This document shows, one piece after another, positions 9,975 to 20,800 of a stretch of 64,000 bases of DNA. The number at the start of each line of letters is the position of its first letter. Within the stretch, counting starts at the first letter, position 1. This DNA comes from Azotobacter chroococcum. GTDB taxonomy: Bacteria > Pseudomonadota > Gammaproteobacteria > Pseudomonadales > Pseudomonadaceae. The position numbers and the translations under genes are program-made. Location: positions 163,597-227,596 of the forward strand of contig NZ_SMMU01000004.1 in assembly GCF_004339665.1 (NCBI RefSeq), given 5' to 3'. The notes below the pieces were generated by a model. That model was not told the DNA's origin, did no database searches, and worked only from the letters and a program-made list of their open reading frames with translations.

Positions 9975-10403
9975 TCAGCCGGCCGGGCGTTTCGCCAGCC
10001 AGCCTTCCAGTAACAGGGCGGCAGCCAGGGCATCCACCGGGCGCTGGCGATAGCCGTCGCGCTGGCCCTGGGCCAGGCGGTGGCCCTTGGCTTCGAAGGT
10101 GGTCAGACGCTCGTCGTGGGTATGCACCGGCAGGTCGAAGCGGCCGTGCAGGCGGCGGGCGAAGCGTTCGGCGCGCGCGCTCATCTCGCTCGGCGTGCCG
10201 TCCATGTTCAGCGGCAGGCCGACGATGATGGCGTCCGGCTGCCACTCGCGGATCAATTTCTCGATCTGGTTCCAGTCGGGCACGCCGTTCTGCGCCTTGA
10301 GCACGCAGAGTTCGCGGGCCTGGCCGGTGATCGCCTGGCCGACGGCGACGCCGATCTGCCGGGTGCCGTAGTCGAAGCCGAGCAGCAGGCGCGGCCCGCT
10401 CAT
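9975..10403 (-). CDS. ruvX: RuvX/YqgF Holliday-junction-resolvase-fold protein
   Basis: RNase H-fold protein of 142 residues implicated in 16S rRNA 5'-end maturation and proposed as a Holliday junction resolvase. Shows the N-terminal catalytic Asp motif [16 protein letters not shown], the central [17 protein letters not shown] motif and the DERLTTFEA motif. The C-terminal [10 protein letters not shown] contains the last acidic residue of the site. It overlaps algH by four bases, the conserved algH-ruvX order. Confidence 0.96.
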   Translation of the reverse strand: MSGPRLLLGFDYGTRQIGVAVGQAITGQARELCVLKAQNGVPDWNQIEKLIREWQPDAIIVGLPLNMDGTPSEMSARAERFARRLHGRFDLPVHTHDERLTTFEAKGHRLAQGQRDGYRQRPVDALAAALLLEGWLAKRPAG

Positions 10404-10966
10404 GCGTGGCCGGCCTGGGAGGTCAGCAGGGCGAGGTTGATGCCCAGGTGGGCGGCGGCGGCGGGCAGGCGCTGTTCGGCCGGGGTGTCGAAGAGGATCG
10501 CGGGATCGGCCGGACAGGTCAGCCAGGTGTTCTGCAGCAGCTCGGCCTCCAGCTGGCCGGCGTCCCAGCCGGCGTAGCCGAGGGCGATCAGGCAGCGCGC
10601 CGGGCCGCTGCCGTCGGCGATCGCCAGCAGCGTGTCCTGGGAAGTGGACAGCGCCAGCCCGTCCAGTTCCAGGGTGGCCTGGAAGCGGTAGCCGGGCGCA
10701 TGCAGGACGAAACCGCGGTCGGTCTGTACCGGGCCGCCGGTGTAGATCGGCAGGCCGCGGCGCGCTTCGAGCGTCGGGCTGTCCGGGCTCAGCTGGGCGA
10801 GCACCTGGCCCAGGTCGAGCTCGCTCGGGCGGTTGACCACCAGGCCCATGGCGCCCTGCTCGTTGTGGTCGACCAGGTAGACGAGGGCCTGTGCGAAATT
10901 GGGATCGGCCATGTGCGGCATGGCGATCAGGAAATGATTCTTCAGATACTGGGGGGCTGTGTTCAT
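10400..10966 (-). CDS. algH: AlgH/YqgE (UPF0301) family protein
   Basis: UPF0301 protein, about 188 residues. In Pseudomonas it is named AlgH for a reported effect on alginate production, but no biochemical activity is known. Family landmarks are [47 protein letters not shown] and [14 protein letters not shown]. Two start codons lie six bases apart (10972 and 10966); the second has AGG at nine bases and is preferred. The gene overlaps ruvX by four bases and probably leads the algH-ruvX-pyrR-pyrBX run. Confidence 0.93.
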   Translation of the reverse strand: MNTAPQYLKNHFLIAMPHMADPNFAQALVYLVDHNEQGAMGLVVNRPSELDLGQVLAQLSPDSPTLEARRGLPIYTGGPVQTDRGFVLHAPGYRFQATLELDGLALSTSQDTLLAIADGSGPARCLIALGYAGWDAGQLEAELLQNTWLTCPADPAILFDTPAEQRLPAAAAHLGINLALLTSQAGHA

Positions 10967-11052
10967 CTTCATCGGCCTAGTTTCAAGCTTCGGGGCGCAG
11001 GCTTCAAGAGTGGCACAGGGTGGCGCGGCGAGTCTGCACGGTCGGGCCGGCG

Positions 11053-11946
11053 TCAGTTGCTCGACAGCCGGTCGCCGCGCTCGAAACGCCAGGTGCGGAT
11101 GATTTCCAGGCGGTCGATGTCGGCCAGGTCGCCGGTGAACGGGGCGTAGGGGGCGGCCAGCCGGACGATGCGCTGCGCCGCCTGGTCCAGAATGGGCTCG
11201 CCGGAGGATTCCAGGACCAGCACTTCGTGGAGGGTGCCGTCGCGGTTGATCGACACCAGCAGGCGCAGGCTGCCGTAGAGGTGCTGGCGACGGGCATCCT
11301 CGGGGTAGTTGAGGTTGCCGATCCTTTCGACCTTGCGGCGCCATTCGTCCTTGTACCAGGCGCCCTTGTCGCGCATGGTCGAGGCCGCGTTGAGGCGGTG
11401 GATCCGCGGGCGCTTGGCATAGCGTTGGACTTCATTGGCCAGCTCGGCCTCCAGGCTGGCGATCTCGTTGGACAGCTGGGCGCTGTCGAAGGTCGGCGTC
11501 GTCGGCGCGGGCGGGGCCGGCTTGGCCGGCTCGCGCTTGACCGGCGTCTTTTCCGGCTGCGGCTTGTGCGTCGCCACCGCGGCCTTCGGTTCCTGCCTGG
11601 GGGCTGCCGGCGGTGCGGCGGGCGGCGGGGTGACCTGGTTGATCTCGGTGTCCTGGAAGGGCGCGGTCTCGGTGGTCTTGGGTTTCGCCTGGTGTTCCAG
11701 GGTGCCGCTGCCCTGCTGGTTGTCCTGGGCGAGGAAGTCGGCCTCCTTGGGCTTTTCCTCGCTCTTGAAGGTGGACAGGGTGATTTCCAGGGTCTTGCTG
11801 ACCTCGGCGGGTTTCGGCAGCCCGAAGCCGAGACCGAGGATCAGGGCCAGGTGCAGCAGCGCGGCAAGGACCAGGGTCAGGCCCAGGCGATCCGCGGGAC
11901 GGACGCCGGGGCGGGCGGGTACGGGCGGAGGAGAGGCTGCGGTCAT
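11053..11946 (-). CDS. tonB3: TonB-family energy transducer TonB3
   Basis: 297-residue TonB-like protein. A short cytoplasmic tail is followed by one membrane segment (about residues 24-43, LTLVLAALLHLALILGLGFG), a long periplasmic linker rich in Pro, Lys and Ala, and a C-terminal TonB domain (about residues 210-290) containing YPEDARRQHLYGSLRLLV. In P. aeruginosa the gene in this position, tonB3, affects twitching motility and pilus assembly, and here too it lies between algH and gshB near the pil-chp cluster. No exbB/exbD gene is adjacent. Whether it energises outer-membrane transport is unknown. Confidence 0.88.
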   Translation of the reverse strand: MTAASPPPVPARPGVRPADRLGLTLVLAALLHLALILGLGFGLPKPAEVSKTLEITLSTFKSEEKPKEADFLAQDNQQGSGTLEHQAKPKTTETAPFQDTEINQVTPPPAAPPAAPRQEPKAAVATHKPQPEKTPVKREPAKPAPPAPTTPTFDSAQLSNEIASLEAELANEVQRYAKRPRIHRLNAASTMRDKGAWYKDEWRRKVERIGNLNYPEDARRQHLYGSLRLLVSINRDGTLHEVLVLESSGEPILDQAAQRIVRLAAPYAPFTGDLADIDRLEIIRTWRFERGDRLSSN

Positions 11947-12045
11947 GGCTCTTCGGCTGGCTACGGATTGCCGCGCAGTCTGCCGAGAGGGCGGCGAAAA
12001 GTCTATGAACCAGGCGGCAGCTTCGTCGCCCCGGCGGTCGGCGGT

Positions 12046-13002
12046 TCAGCTCCTGGCCGCCAGCCTTTGCGCGATCACGTCCATCAGACGTTCGCCGATG
12101 CGCGTGTCGTAGGCGTTGTCGATCTCGCGGATGCAGGTCGGGCTGGTGACGTTGATTTCCGTCAGGTGCTCGCCGATCACGTCGAGGCCGACGAACAGCA
12201 GGCCGCGCCGGCGCAGCTCCGGGCCCACCTGGGCGGCGATCTCGCGGTCGCGCTCGGTCAGCGGCTGGGCCACCCCGCGGCCGCCGGCGGCGAGGTTGCC
12301 GCGCGTCTCGCCGGGGGCCGGAATGCGCGCCAGGCAATAGGGGACGGGTTCGCCGTCGACCATCAGGATGCGCTTGTCGCCGTCCTTGATCGCCGGCAGA
12401 TAGCGCTGCGCCATGATCTGCCGGGTGCCGTGCTCGGTCAGTACTTCCAGCATCACCGACAGGTTGGGGTCGCCCTGGCGGTGGCGGAACACCGAGGCCC
12501 CGCCCATCTCGTCCAGTGGTTTGAGAATGACATCACCGTGCTCGGCGGCGAACTCGCGCAGAATGTCGGCGCGGCGGCTCACCAGGGTCGGCGGCGTGAA
12601 CTGCGGGAACTGGGTGGCGAAGAACTTCTCGTTGCAGTCGCGCAGGCTCTGCGGGCGGTTGACCACCAGGCAGCCGGCCTTTTCGGCGAGTTCGAGCAGG
12701 TAGGTGGCATACACGTATTCGCTGTTGAAGGGCGGGTCCTTGCGCATCAGCAGCACGTCCAGGTCGGCGAGCGGCGCATCGTTCTCCTCCTCCAGTTCGA
12801 ACCAGTGCGCCGGGTCGTCGAACACCTTGAGGGGACGCATCCGCGCGCGGGCCTCGCTGCCGCGCTGGTAGAGATCCTGCGGCTCCATGTAGTGCAGCGA
12901 CCAGCCGCGCGCCTGTGCGCTCTGCAGCATGGCCAGCGAGCTGTCCTTCTTGAAGGAGATCTGCGCGATGGGGTCCATGACGATCCCGAGGCGAATGCTC
13001 AT
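12046..13002 (-). CDS. gshB: Glutathione synthetase GshB
   Basis: ATP-grasp ligase that adds glycine to gamma-glutamylcysteine. The N-terminal domain starts MSIRLGIVMDPIAQI, the central region has the ATP-binding KPLDEMGGASVFR, and the C-terminus has the metal-binding GLDVIGEHLTEINVTSP. 318 residues, normal length. GGACACCCC precedes the ATG. Divergent from pilG over about 230 bases. Confidence 0.97.
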   Translation of the reverse strand: MSIRLGIVMDPIAQISFKKDSSLAMLQSAQARGWSLHYMEPQDLYQRGSEARARMRPLKVFDDPAHWFELEEENDAPLADLDVLLMRKDPPFNSEYVYATYLLELAEKAGCLVVNRPQSLRDCNEKFFATQFPQFTPPTLVSRRADILREFAAEHGDVILKPLDEMGGASVFRHRQGDPNLSVMLEVLTEHGTRQIMAQRYLPAIKDGDKRILMVDGEPVPYCLARIPAPGETRGNLAAGGRGVAQPLTERDREIAAQVGPELRRRGLLFVGLDVIGEHLTEINVTSPTCIREIDNAYDTRIGERLMDVIAQRLAARS

Positions 13003-13113
13003 GGGGTGTCCTCCGGGGAAAGGCGGCCGGAATGCCGGCCGGGATGCAAAAAAGAGGGGCCCAGAGTGGCGTCGGCCCGGCGCTCGGTCAAGAAAACCTT
13101 GAGCGAGTGCACG

Positions 13114-13141
13114 TTTGGATGCGGAGCGAGTGTGCTAAAAC
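13114..13141 (+). promoter_or_regulatory. Possible sigma-70 promoter for the pilGHIJK-chpABC operon
   Basis: A TTTGGA -35-like box and a TAAAAC -10-like box with a 16-base spacer lie about 95 bases upstream of pilG, in the AT-richest part of the gshB-pilG gap. The match is weak and was picked by eye; 5'-end mapping would be needed to accept it. Confidence 0.3.
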
Positions 13142-13234
13142 GTCCCGGCGATGGGGTGGTCCTTCGCCGGCAAGTCCCAGATGGCCTGGGAGCAACCTGT
13201 GGTCAACGGCTCGGCGGAGCCCGGTAAGGCGAAT

Positions 13235-13642
13235 ATGGAACAGCATTCCGACGGTTTGAAGGTCATGGTGATCGACGATTCCAAGACGATTCGTCGCACT
13301 GCGGAAACTCTGCTGAAGAAGGTGGGGTGCGAGGTCATCACCGCCGTGGACGGCTTCGATGCCCTGGCCAAGATCGCCGATGGCCATCCGCGGATCATCT
13401 TCGTCGATATCATGATGCCGCGACTGGACGGCTATCAGACCTGTGCCTTGATCAAGAACAACAGCGCATTCAAGTCCACGCCGGTGATCATGCTGTCCTC
13501 CAAGGACGGTCTGTTCGACAAGGCCAAGGGACGCATTGTCGGCTCCGACCAATATCTGACCAAGCCCTTCAGCAAAGAAGAGCTGCTGGGCGCGATCAGG
13601 GCCCATGTGCCCGATTTCGTCCCGGTAGAGCAAGCATCCTGA
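13235..13642 (+). CDS. pilG: PilG, CheY-like response regulator of the Pil-Chp system
   Basis: 135-residue single-domain receiver. The phospho-acceptor is Asp58 in IIFVDIMMPRLDGY. An acidic pair lies near VMVIDDSK, and the later Thr/Lys pair is in MLSSKDG and YLTKPF. In P. aeruginosa PilG is phosphorylated by ChpA and promotes pilus extension through PilB and cAMP signalling. The ATG giving MEQHSDGLKVMVI is preferred (TAAGG five bases upstream) over an in-frame ATG 28 codons earlier, because it matches known PilG length. First gene of an eight-gene run on this strand. Confidence 0.95.
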   Translation: MEQHSDGLKVMVIDDSKTIRRTAETLLKKVGCEVITAVDGFDALAKIADGHPRIIFVDIMMPRLDGYQTCALIKNNSAFKSTPVIMLSSKDGLFDKAKGRIVGSDQYLTKPFSKEELLGAIRAHVPDFVPVEQAS

Positions 13643-13688
13643 GCGCCGGCCATAGGGCCGCGCCGCCTTATTCCGTATGGGGAAATCC

Positions 13689-14054
13689 ATGGCTCGAATT
13701 CTGATTGTCGATGATTCGCCGACCGAGATGTACAAGCTGGCCGCCATGCTCGAGAAGCACGGGCACAGCGTGCTCAAGGCGGAAAACGGTGCCGACGGCG
13801 TGGCCCTGGCCCGTCAGGAGAAGCCGGACGCCGTGCTGATGGATATCGTCATGCCGGGGCTGAACGGCTTCCAGGCGACCCGCCAGCTGACCAAGGATGA
13901 CGAAACCAGCCATATCCCGGTGATCATCGTCACCACCAAGGACCAGGAAACCGACCGGGTCTGGGGCAAGCGTCAGGGCGCCCGCGACTACCTGACCAAG
14001 CCGGTGGAGGAGAACACCCTGCTGAAAACCCTGAACGCTGTGCTGGTCGGCTGA
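13689..14054 (+). CDS. pilH: PilH, CheY-like response regulator of the Pil-Chp system
   Basis: 121-residue receiver domain beginning MARILIVDDSPTEMYKL. Asp52 in VLMDIVMPGLNGF is the phosphorylation site, and the conserved Lys lies in YLTKPVEE. PilH is thought to act mainly as a phosphate sink and to favour retraction. The ATG used here lies four codons after the first in-frame ATG, as in family members. Follows pilG by 46 bases. Confidence 0.95.
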   Translation: MARILIVDDSPTEMYKLAAMLEKHGHSVLKAENGADGVALARQEKPDAVLMDIVMPGLNGFQATRQLTKDDETSHIPVIIVTTKDQETDRVWGKRQGARDYLTKPVEENTLLKTLNAVLVG

Positions 14055-14105
14055 TGCCTGCCCACCGCTCCCGCCACTGCGCATACGCATAAAGGCACAG
14101 TCCGG

Positions 14106-14648
14106 ATGTCGCCTGCAGAAACGCCCTTCCAACTCCTGCTCGAGATCGATCGGCGTTGCCGTTTGCTGGCTGCCGTGCTGCCTGCCCAGCAGGAGACGAC
14201 CCAGACCTGGAGCGGCATCGGTTTCCGCATGGGCGAGCGGCTGTTCATCGCCTCCATGGGCGAGGTGAGCGAGGTGCTGCACGAGCCGCGCTACACCCCG
14301 CTGCCCGGGGTGAAGAGCTGGGTCCGGGGGGTGGCCAACGTGCGCGGGCGCCTGCTGCCGATCATGGACCTGTGCGAGTTCTTCGGCCGCGAGGCGGCAG
14401 CCCAGCGCAAGCAGCGGCGGGTACTGGTGGTGGATTGCCAGGAGGTGTTCGCCGGACTGATCGTCGACGAGGTCTTCGGCCTGCAGCACTTTCCGGTGGA
14501 AACCTTTGCCGAGCGGCTGCCGCCCCTGGAGGCGGCGATCCAGCCATTCATTCTCGGCGTGTTCCAGTGCGCGCAGCCCTGGCTGGTGTTCAGTCCGCAC
14601 GCGCTGGCACGGGATGCCGGCTTTCTCGATGTGGCGTCCCGGCACTGA
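14106..14648 (+). CDS. pilI: PilI, CheW-like adaptor
   Basis: CheW-domain protein of 180 residues that couples the chemoreceptor PilJ to the kinase ChpA. CheW features include the segment [36 protein letters not shown] and [21 protein letters not shown]. An N-terminal tail of about 35 residues precedes the fold. Located between pilH and pilJ as in P. aeruginosa. Confidence 0.94.
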   Translation: MSPAETPFQLLLEIDRRCRLLAAVLPAQQETTQTWSGIGFRMGERLFIASMGEVSEVLHEPRYTPLPGVKSWVRGVANVRGRLLPIMDLCEFFGREAAAQRKQRRVLVVDCQEVFAGLIVDEVFGLQHFPVETFAERLPPLEAAIQPFILGVFQCAQPWLVFSPHALARDAGFLDVASRH

Positions 14649-14832
14649 GCCGAACGCCCCGTCCGTTTCCGAACAAACCGGGACCCGTCTGGACGGGATC
14701 CCGGGCGGCAGGGTGCGCAACCTTGCCTTCAATGGCGCTCCTGGCGGGCGCCACTTAATGTCGGGTCGGCCGCTGGCCGGCTCATCGGCGGTACAGGGGA
14801 CCGTCGTTCTGCAGGGTAAGACAGGGGGGAGC

Positions 14833-16881
14833 ATGCAAAAACACAACACGGACTCTTTATGGGCGACCCTGCGCAGCAGTGCATGGCTGGCCGGGTTCTT
14901 CGTGATCCTGATCGTTTCCATCATTCTGCTGTTCGCCATCTTCACCTACCTCAACACCCAGGCGGTCAACGACCAACAATACATCGCCCACGCCGGCGAA
15001 TTGCGCGTCCTGTCCCAGCGCATCGCCACCAATGCCGGTGAGGCGGCTGCAGGCAACGGGCCGGCCTTCGCCCTGCTCAAGGAGTCCAGCATGGACTTCG
15101 AGCAGCGCTGGAGCGTCCTGAAGAATGGCGACGAGGAAGCCGGTCTGCCGCCGGCGCCCTTCTCGGTGCAGGAGACGATGGATGCGGTACAGGCCGACTG
15201 GGATACCCTGAAAACCAACAGTGCCGCCATTCTCGCCAGCCAGAAGGCCATCCTGTCCATGCATACGGTGGCGGCGACCCTGACCGAGACCGTGCCGCAG
15301 CTGCAGGACGAATTCGAGAAGGTGGTCGAGAGCCTGGTGGCCAGCGGCGCTCCGGCCTCCCAGGTGGCGCTGGCCCAGCGCCAGGCGCTGCTGGCCGAGC
15401 GGATTCTCGCCGCGGTGAAGATGGTGCTCGAGGGTGGCAAGGGCGCGATCGAGGCCGCCAACCGCTTCAGCAACGATACCGGCGAGTTCGGTCTCGTGCT
15501 CAACGGTATGCGCCACGGCAATCCGGCCCGGGGCATCGGCAAGGTCAGCGATCCCAAGGTGCTCGAGCGTCTGGCCGGGATCACCGAGCTGTTCCAGTTC
15601 GTCACCGGCTCGGTGGACGAGATTCTCGAAGCCTCGCCGGAGCTGCTTCAGGTGCATGAGTCGCTCGATGCCGTCTTCGCCGTTGCACAGACCCTGCTGG
15701 ACAAGTCCAAGACCCTGGCCCTCAGCCTGGAAGGCCTGGCCGACGAGCGCGAGCTGACCTCCGTGGCCGGCTATGTGCTGGTCATCCTGATGGTGGCGGC
15801 CATCGTCATGATCGCTCTGGTCATGGTGCAGGGTACCCGCCAGCGCCTGATGGAGACCGCGGAGAAGAACGAGCGCAACCAGGCCGCGATCCTGCGGCTG
15901 CTCGACGAGATCGCCGACCTCGCCGACGGCGACCTGACCGTGGCGGCGACCGTGACCGAGGACTTCACCGGCGCCATCGCCGACTCCATCAACTACTCCA
16001 TCGACCAGCTGCGCGATCTGGTGGCGACCATCAACCAGACGGCCCAGCAGGTGGCGGGCTCCGCCCAGGAAACCCAGGCGACCGCGATGCACCTGGCCGA
16101 GGCCTCCGAGCATCAGGCCCAGGAAATCGCCGGTGCCTCGGCGGCGGTCAACGAGATGGCGGTCTCCATCGACCAGGTATCGGCGAACGCCGCGGAGTCC
16201 TCGGCGGTGGCGGAGCGCTCCGTGGCCATCGCCAACAAGGGCAACGAGGTGGTGCACAACACCATCACCGGCATGGACAACATCCGCGAGCAGATCCAGG
16301 ATACCTCCAAGCGGATCAAGCGCCTCGGCGAGTCGTCCCAGGAGATCGGCGACATCGTCAGCCTGATCAACGACATCGCCGACCAGACCAACATCCTCGC
16401 CCTGAACGCCGCGATCCAGGCGGCCATGGCCGGCGATGCGGGCCGCGGCTTCGCGGTGGTGGCCGACGAGGTGCAGCGCCTCGCCGAACGCTCCTCGGCG
16501 GCGACCAAGCAGATCGAGGCGCTGGTGAAGACCATCCAGACCGATACCAACGAGGCGGTGATCTCCATGGAGCAGACCACCACCGAGGTGGTCCGCGGTG
16601 CCCGCCTGGCGCAGGACGCCGGGGTCGCCCTGGAAGAGATCGAGAAGGTGTCCAAGACCCTCGCCGCACTGATCCAGAACATTTCCAACGCGGCGCGCCA
16701 GCAGGCCTCCTCGGCCGGCCACATCTCCAACACCATGTTCGTGATCCAGGAGATCACCTCGCAGACCTCCGCCGGTACCAGCGCCACCGCCATGAGCATC
16801 GGCAACCTGGCCAAGCTGGCCAGCGAGATGCGCAAGTCGGTATCCGGTTTCACCCTACCGGAAACCGCAGACACGCTCTGA
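14833..16881 (+). CDS. pilJ: PilJ, methyl-accepting chemotaxis protein of the Pil-Chp system
   Basis: 682-residue inner-membrane receptor thought to sense pilin or surface contact. A short cytoplasmic tail precedes TM1 (about residues 18-40). A large periplasmic region follows with two PilJ-type helical sensor segments ([17 protein letters not shown]; then FEKVVESL onward), then TM2 near residues 312-332 ([20 protein letters not shown]), a HAMP region and a coiled-coil signalling domain. The hairpin tip reads [21 protein letters not shown] and continues [20 protein letters not shown]. The start is set at the ATG after AGGGGGGAGC; longer in-frame starts upstream run into pilI. Confidence 0.95.
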   Translation: MQKHNTDSLWATLRSSAWLAGFFVILIVSIILLFAIFTYLNTQAVNDQQYIAHAGELRVLSQRIATNAGEAAAGNGPAFALLKESSMDFEQRWSVLKNGDEEAGLPPAPFSVQETMDAVQADWDTLKTNSAAILASQKAILSMHTVAATLTETVPQLQDEFEKVVESLVASGAPASQVALAQRQALLAERILAAVKMVLEGGKGAIEAANRFSNDTGEFGLVLNGMRHGNPARGIGKVSDPKVLERLAGITELFQFVTGSVDEILEASPELLQVHESLDAVFAVAQTLLDKSKTLALSLEGLADERELTSVAGYVLVILMVAAIVMIALVMVQGTRQRLMETAEKNERNQAAILRLLDEIADLADGDLTVAATVTEDFTGAIADSINYSIDQLRDLVATINQTAQQVAGSAQETQATAMHLAEASEHQAQEIAGASAAVNEMAVSIDQVSANAAESSAVAERSVAIANKGNEVVHNTITGMDNIREQIQDTSKRIKRLGESSQEIGDIVSLINDIADQTNILALNAAIQAAMAGDAGRGFAVVADEVQRLAERSSAATKQIEALVKTIQTDTNEAVISMEQTTTEVVRGARLAQDAGVALEEIEKVSKTLAALIQNISNAARQQASSAGHISNTMFVIQEITSQTSAGTSATAMSIGNLAKLASEMRKSVSGFTLPETADTL

Positions 16882-16942
16882 GCCGCCAACCGGCTCCGGA
16901 CCGACAAAGAGGCGGTGGCCCCACGTGGGCCGCCGGGTGCGC

Positions 16943-17830
16943 ATGAACGAGATTCGGGCTATACAGCCAGGAAACGCCTGGGCGATGAAACCCTCGGCGG
17001 AGTTGTCCGCGGCCGAGTTCCATGACTGGCAGCGCCTGCTCGAGCAACGCTGCGGCCTGGTGCTCGACGAGCAGCGCCGGCGCTTCCTGCAGATCGGCCT
17101 GAGCGCCCGCATGGGCGAGCTGGGCCTGAGCGATTACGCCAGCTACTACCGGCGGGTCGTCGACGGGCCGCGCGGCGCGCTGGAGTGGCTGCAGCTGCTG
17201 GACCGCCTGACCGTCCAGGAAACCTGCTTCTTCCGCCACGCCCCCTCGTTCGCACTGCTCGAGCGCTATCTGCGCGCTCGTCTGGCCGAGGAGGGGGTAC
17301 AGCGCCCCTGGGCCTTCTGGAGCGTCGGCTGCTCCACGGGTGAGGAGCCCTACTCGCTGGCCATCACCGCCATGGAGGTCCTGGGCAGCGAGATCGCGGC
17401 GCCGGCCGAGCGCTTCGGCGTCACGGCCACCGACATCAGCCGCAGCGCCCTGGAGAAGCTGGGCCGCGGGCTTTATCCGGCGGCCAAGCTGGCGCGCCTG
17501 GAGGCGGCGCTGCGCGAGCGTTATTTCATCGCCCAGCCGGACGGGCGCTACAGGATCCTGCCGGGGCTGGCGTCGCGCGTGTGCGGCACCCGGCTCAACG
17601 TGCTGGACCTGGCCAAGGCGCCGATGTCCGGCATGGACGTCATTTTCTGCCAGAACCTGCTGATCTACTTTCGTCGCTGGCGCCGCCGCGAGATCCTCAA
17701 CCGGCTGGCCGAGCGGCTGGCACCGGGCGGTCTCCTGGTGGTGGGAGTGGGCGAGGTGGGCGGTTGGCAGCATCCGGACCTGGTGCCGGTGGCCGACCCT
17801 CGGGCACTGGCCTTCACCCGCAGGGGGTAG
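16943..17830 (+). CDS. pilK: PilK, CheR-type receptor methyltransferase
   Basis: SAM-dependent methyltransferase of about 295 residues expected to methylate glutamates on PilJ. The N-terminal CheR helical domain (FHDWQRLLEQRCGLVL) is followed by the SAM site SVGCSTGEEPYSLAI, then ATDISRSALEKLGRGLY and FCQNLLIYFRRWRRREIL, all typical of CheR. The start is uncertain among a GTG at 16925, ATG at 16943 and ATG at 16985; 16943 has GGG five bases upstream. Sits between pilJ and chpA. Confidence 0.92.
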   Translation: MNEIRAIQPGNAWAMKPSAELSAAEFHDWQRLLEQRCGLVLDEQRRRFLQIGLSARMGELGLSDYASYYRRVVDGPRGALEWLQLLDRLTVQETCFFRHAPSFALLERYLRARLAEEGVQRPWAFWSVGCSTGEEPYSLAITAMEVLGSEIAAPAERFGVTATDISRSALEKLGRGLYPAAKLARLEAALRERYFIAQPDGRYRILPGLASRVCGTRLNVLDLAKAPMSGMDVIFCQNLLIYFRRWRRREILNRLAERLAPGGLLVVGVGEVGGWQHPDLVPVADPRALAFTRRG

Positions 17831-17851
17831 TTCACGTTGACTGGAGTCGCT

Positions 17852-20800
17852 ATGGGTGATCGGCACGATTATGTCGCCCTGGAATGGGTCAAGGGCGAGA
17901 TCGCGGAGACCCTGAAACAGGCCCGGCATGCCCTGGAAGCCTTTGTCGAGAGCCCGCAGGATCTGTCGCGGATACGCTTCTGCCTGGCCTATATCCACCA
18001 GGTGCAGGGTACCCTGCAGATGGTCGAGTTCTATGGCGCGGCACTGCTCGCCGAGGAGATGGAGCAGCTCGCCCAGGCCATGCTGGACGACCGCACGGGC
18101 AACCGCGGCGAGGCGCTGGAAGTGCTGATGCAGGCGATCCTGCAACTGCCGGTCTACCTCGAGCGGATCCAGGCGGCGCGCCGCGACCTGCCGCTGGTGG
18201 TGCTGCCGCTGCTCAACGACCTGCGCGTCGCCCGCGGCGAAGGCCTGCTCTCGGAAAACAGCCTGTTCGCGCCGGATCTCGGCGGCCCGGCGCCGCTGTC
18301 GGAGACGGCCTTGGCCGCGCTGCGCACCCCGGAAACCGCGGTCCTGCTGCGCAAGCTGCGGCAGATGCTGCAGCTGGCGCTGGTCGGGGTCATCCGTGAC
18401 CAGGATGTGGCCACCAATCTGGGCTACCTGGCGAAGGTCTTCGCCCGTCTGGAAAGCCTGTGCCGCAACGCGCCGCTCGGTCCCCTGTGGGAAATCGCCG
18501 CCGCGCTGGTCGAGGGCCTGGGCGACGGCAGCGTGAGCCTTGGCGGCGCGTTGCGCGATCTGCTGCGCCAGGTCGAGAAGGAGCTGAAACGGCTGGTGGA
18601 GCAGGGCGTCGACGGCATCAACCAGCCGGCGCCGGAGGAGCTGCTCAGAGGCCTGTTGTTCTACGCCGCCAAGGCCCCGGTCGGCGGTGCTCGTCTGCAG
18701 GCGCTGAAAGCGCGCTACCGGCTTGACGAGCTGCTGCCCGACAGCGGCGTGGTCGATGAGGAGCGCGCGCGCCTGGCCGGCCCGGACCGCGACGCGATGC
18801 GCTCGGTGGTCGCTGCTCTCTGCGAGGAGCTGGTGCGGGTCAAGGACAGCCTCGATCTCTTCGTGCGCAGCGATCGCCGCCAGCTCGCCGAGCTGGAGTC
18901 GCTGCTGCCGCCGCTCAAGCAGGTCGGCGATACCCTCGGGGTGCTCGGTTTCGGCCAGCCGCGCAAGATCGTCGTCGACCAGCTCGAGGCGATCCGCGGC
19001 CTGGCCCGTGGCCAGTGGACACCGGACGACGCCGTGCTGATGGATGTCGCCGGGGCGCTGCTGTACGTCGAGGCGACCCTCGCCGGGATGGTCGGCACGG
19101 CCGAGGAGCGCAGCCGCGAGGAGAGCCTGCTGCCGACCACCGACGTGGCGCAGATCCACCAGATGGTGATCAAGGAGGCGCGCACCGGCCTGGAGCAGGC
19201 CAAGGACGCGATCATCGAGTTCATCGCCTCGCAGTGGAACCACGAACATCTGCAGCGCGTGCCGCTGCTGCTGACCCAGGTCCGCGGCGGACTGTCGATG
19301 ATTCCCCTGGCCCGCGCGAGTGCACTGATCGACGGCTGCAACCGCTATATCCAGGAGCAGTTGCTGGTCGGCCGGGTGGTGCCCGACTGGCAGAGCCTGG
19401 ATACCCTGGCCGATGCCATCACCGGCATCGAGTACTACCTCGAGCGCCTGAGCGAGGACCACGGCAGCGCCAGCGAGCGGCTGCTCGACGTGGCCGAGGA
19501 AAGCTTGGCCAGCCTCGGCTATCCGCTGGCGGAAAAGCCCTCGATCCTCGACCGCGACACCGCGGCACCCGCCCGCGTCGCCGTCCCGGCCGATCTCCCG
19601 GCCCCGCCGCTGGTCGAGCCTGCCGGCGTGGCGCCGGAAACGCCTGTGCCGGCCGCCCCGCCTGCAGCCGGTTTCCTGCCGCCGGCCGGAGACGCGCAGG
19701 TCCCGGCGCCGGCCGAAGAGACCGAGGCGCAAGCGAGTCTGGCCGAGGTCCTAGCCGCCCCCGTGCAGGCGATCAATCCGCCGGCCGCCGAGGTGCCGCC
19801 GAGCCTGCTGCCGCCGCCGGCCGACGAGGCGCTGGTGGACGAGGACCTGCTGGAAGTGTTCATCGAGGAAGCCGGCGAGGTGCTGGAAACCCTCGGCGAA
19901 TATTTCCCGCGATGGTGCGCCGACACTGCCGACAAGGAGGCGCTGGTCGAGGTCCGCCGCGCCTTCCACACCCTCAAGGGCAGCGGGCGCATGGTGCGGG
20001 CGCTGATCATCGGCGAGCTGGCCTGGTCCATCGAGAACCTGCTCAACCGCGTGCTCGACCGCAGCATCCAGCCGGGCGCTGCGGTGCGGCAGGTGGTGGC
20101 CGAGGTGCTGGCGCTGATGCCGGCGCTGGTCGAGGAGTTCGCCGCCAAGGCGCAGCGCCAGCGCGACGATGTCGATCTCCTGGCGGCCTCCGCCCATGCC
20201 CTGGCCCTCGGCGAGGAGCCGGCCGTGCCCGCCGGGGCCGAGCCTGCCGTGCTGCCGCCATCGGCCGATGAGGCTGGCGACGAGCTCGACGCGCAGCTGC
20301 TGGAAATCTTCCGCAACGAGGCGGCCATTCACCTGCAGACCCTCGACCGCTTCCTCGCCGCCTGCGCCCGGGAGCTGCCGCAAGGCGTCACCGACGACCT
20401 GCAGCGCGCCCTGCACACCCTCAAGGGCAGCGCGCACATGGCCGGCCTCCTGCCGATCGCGGAGATCGCCATGCCGCTGGAGCGGCTGGTCAAGGAATAC
20501 AAGACCAATCTGATTCTCATCGATCTGGCCGAGGTCGAACTGCTGCAGCGCGCCGCACAGCTGCTGCGGCGAGGTCTGGAGCAGCTCGACAGCCGGCCGC
20601 TGGCGCCCATCGACGGCAGCGTGGCGTTTCTCGCCGAAGTCAGGCGGCTGCACCAGGAACGCCTCGAGGCGGCCAAGGAGGGTTGGCAGGACGACAGCGG
20701 CAACGTGCGCGATCCCCGGCAGATCGGCCGCTTCCTCGCCGAGGACATGGACACCCTGCTGGATGCCGAGGATCTGCTGCGCCACTGGCGGGCCCAGCCG

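Noticed and set aside
13023..13042. GGCCGG/CCGGCC hairpin upstream of gshB as a regulatory RNA
   Set aside because: Short and without a conserved aptamer-like context; no support beyond self-complementarity.
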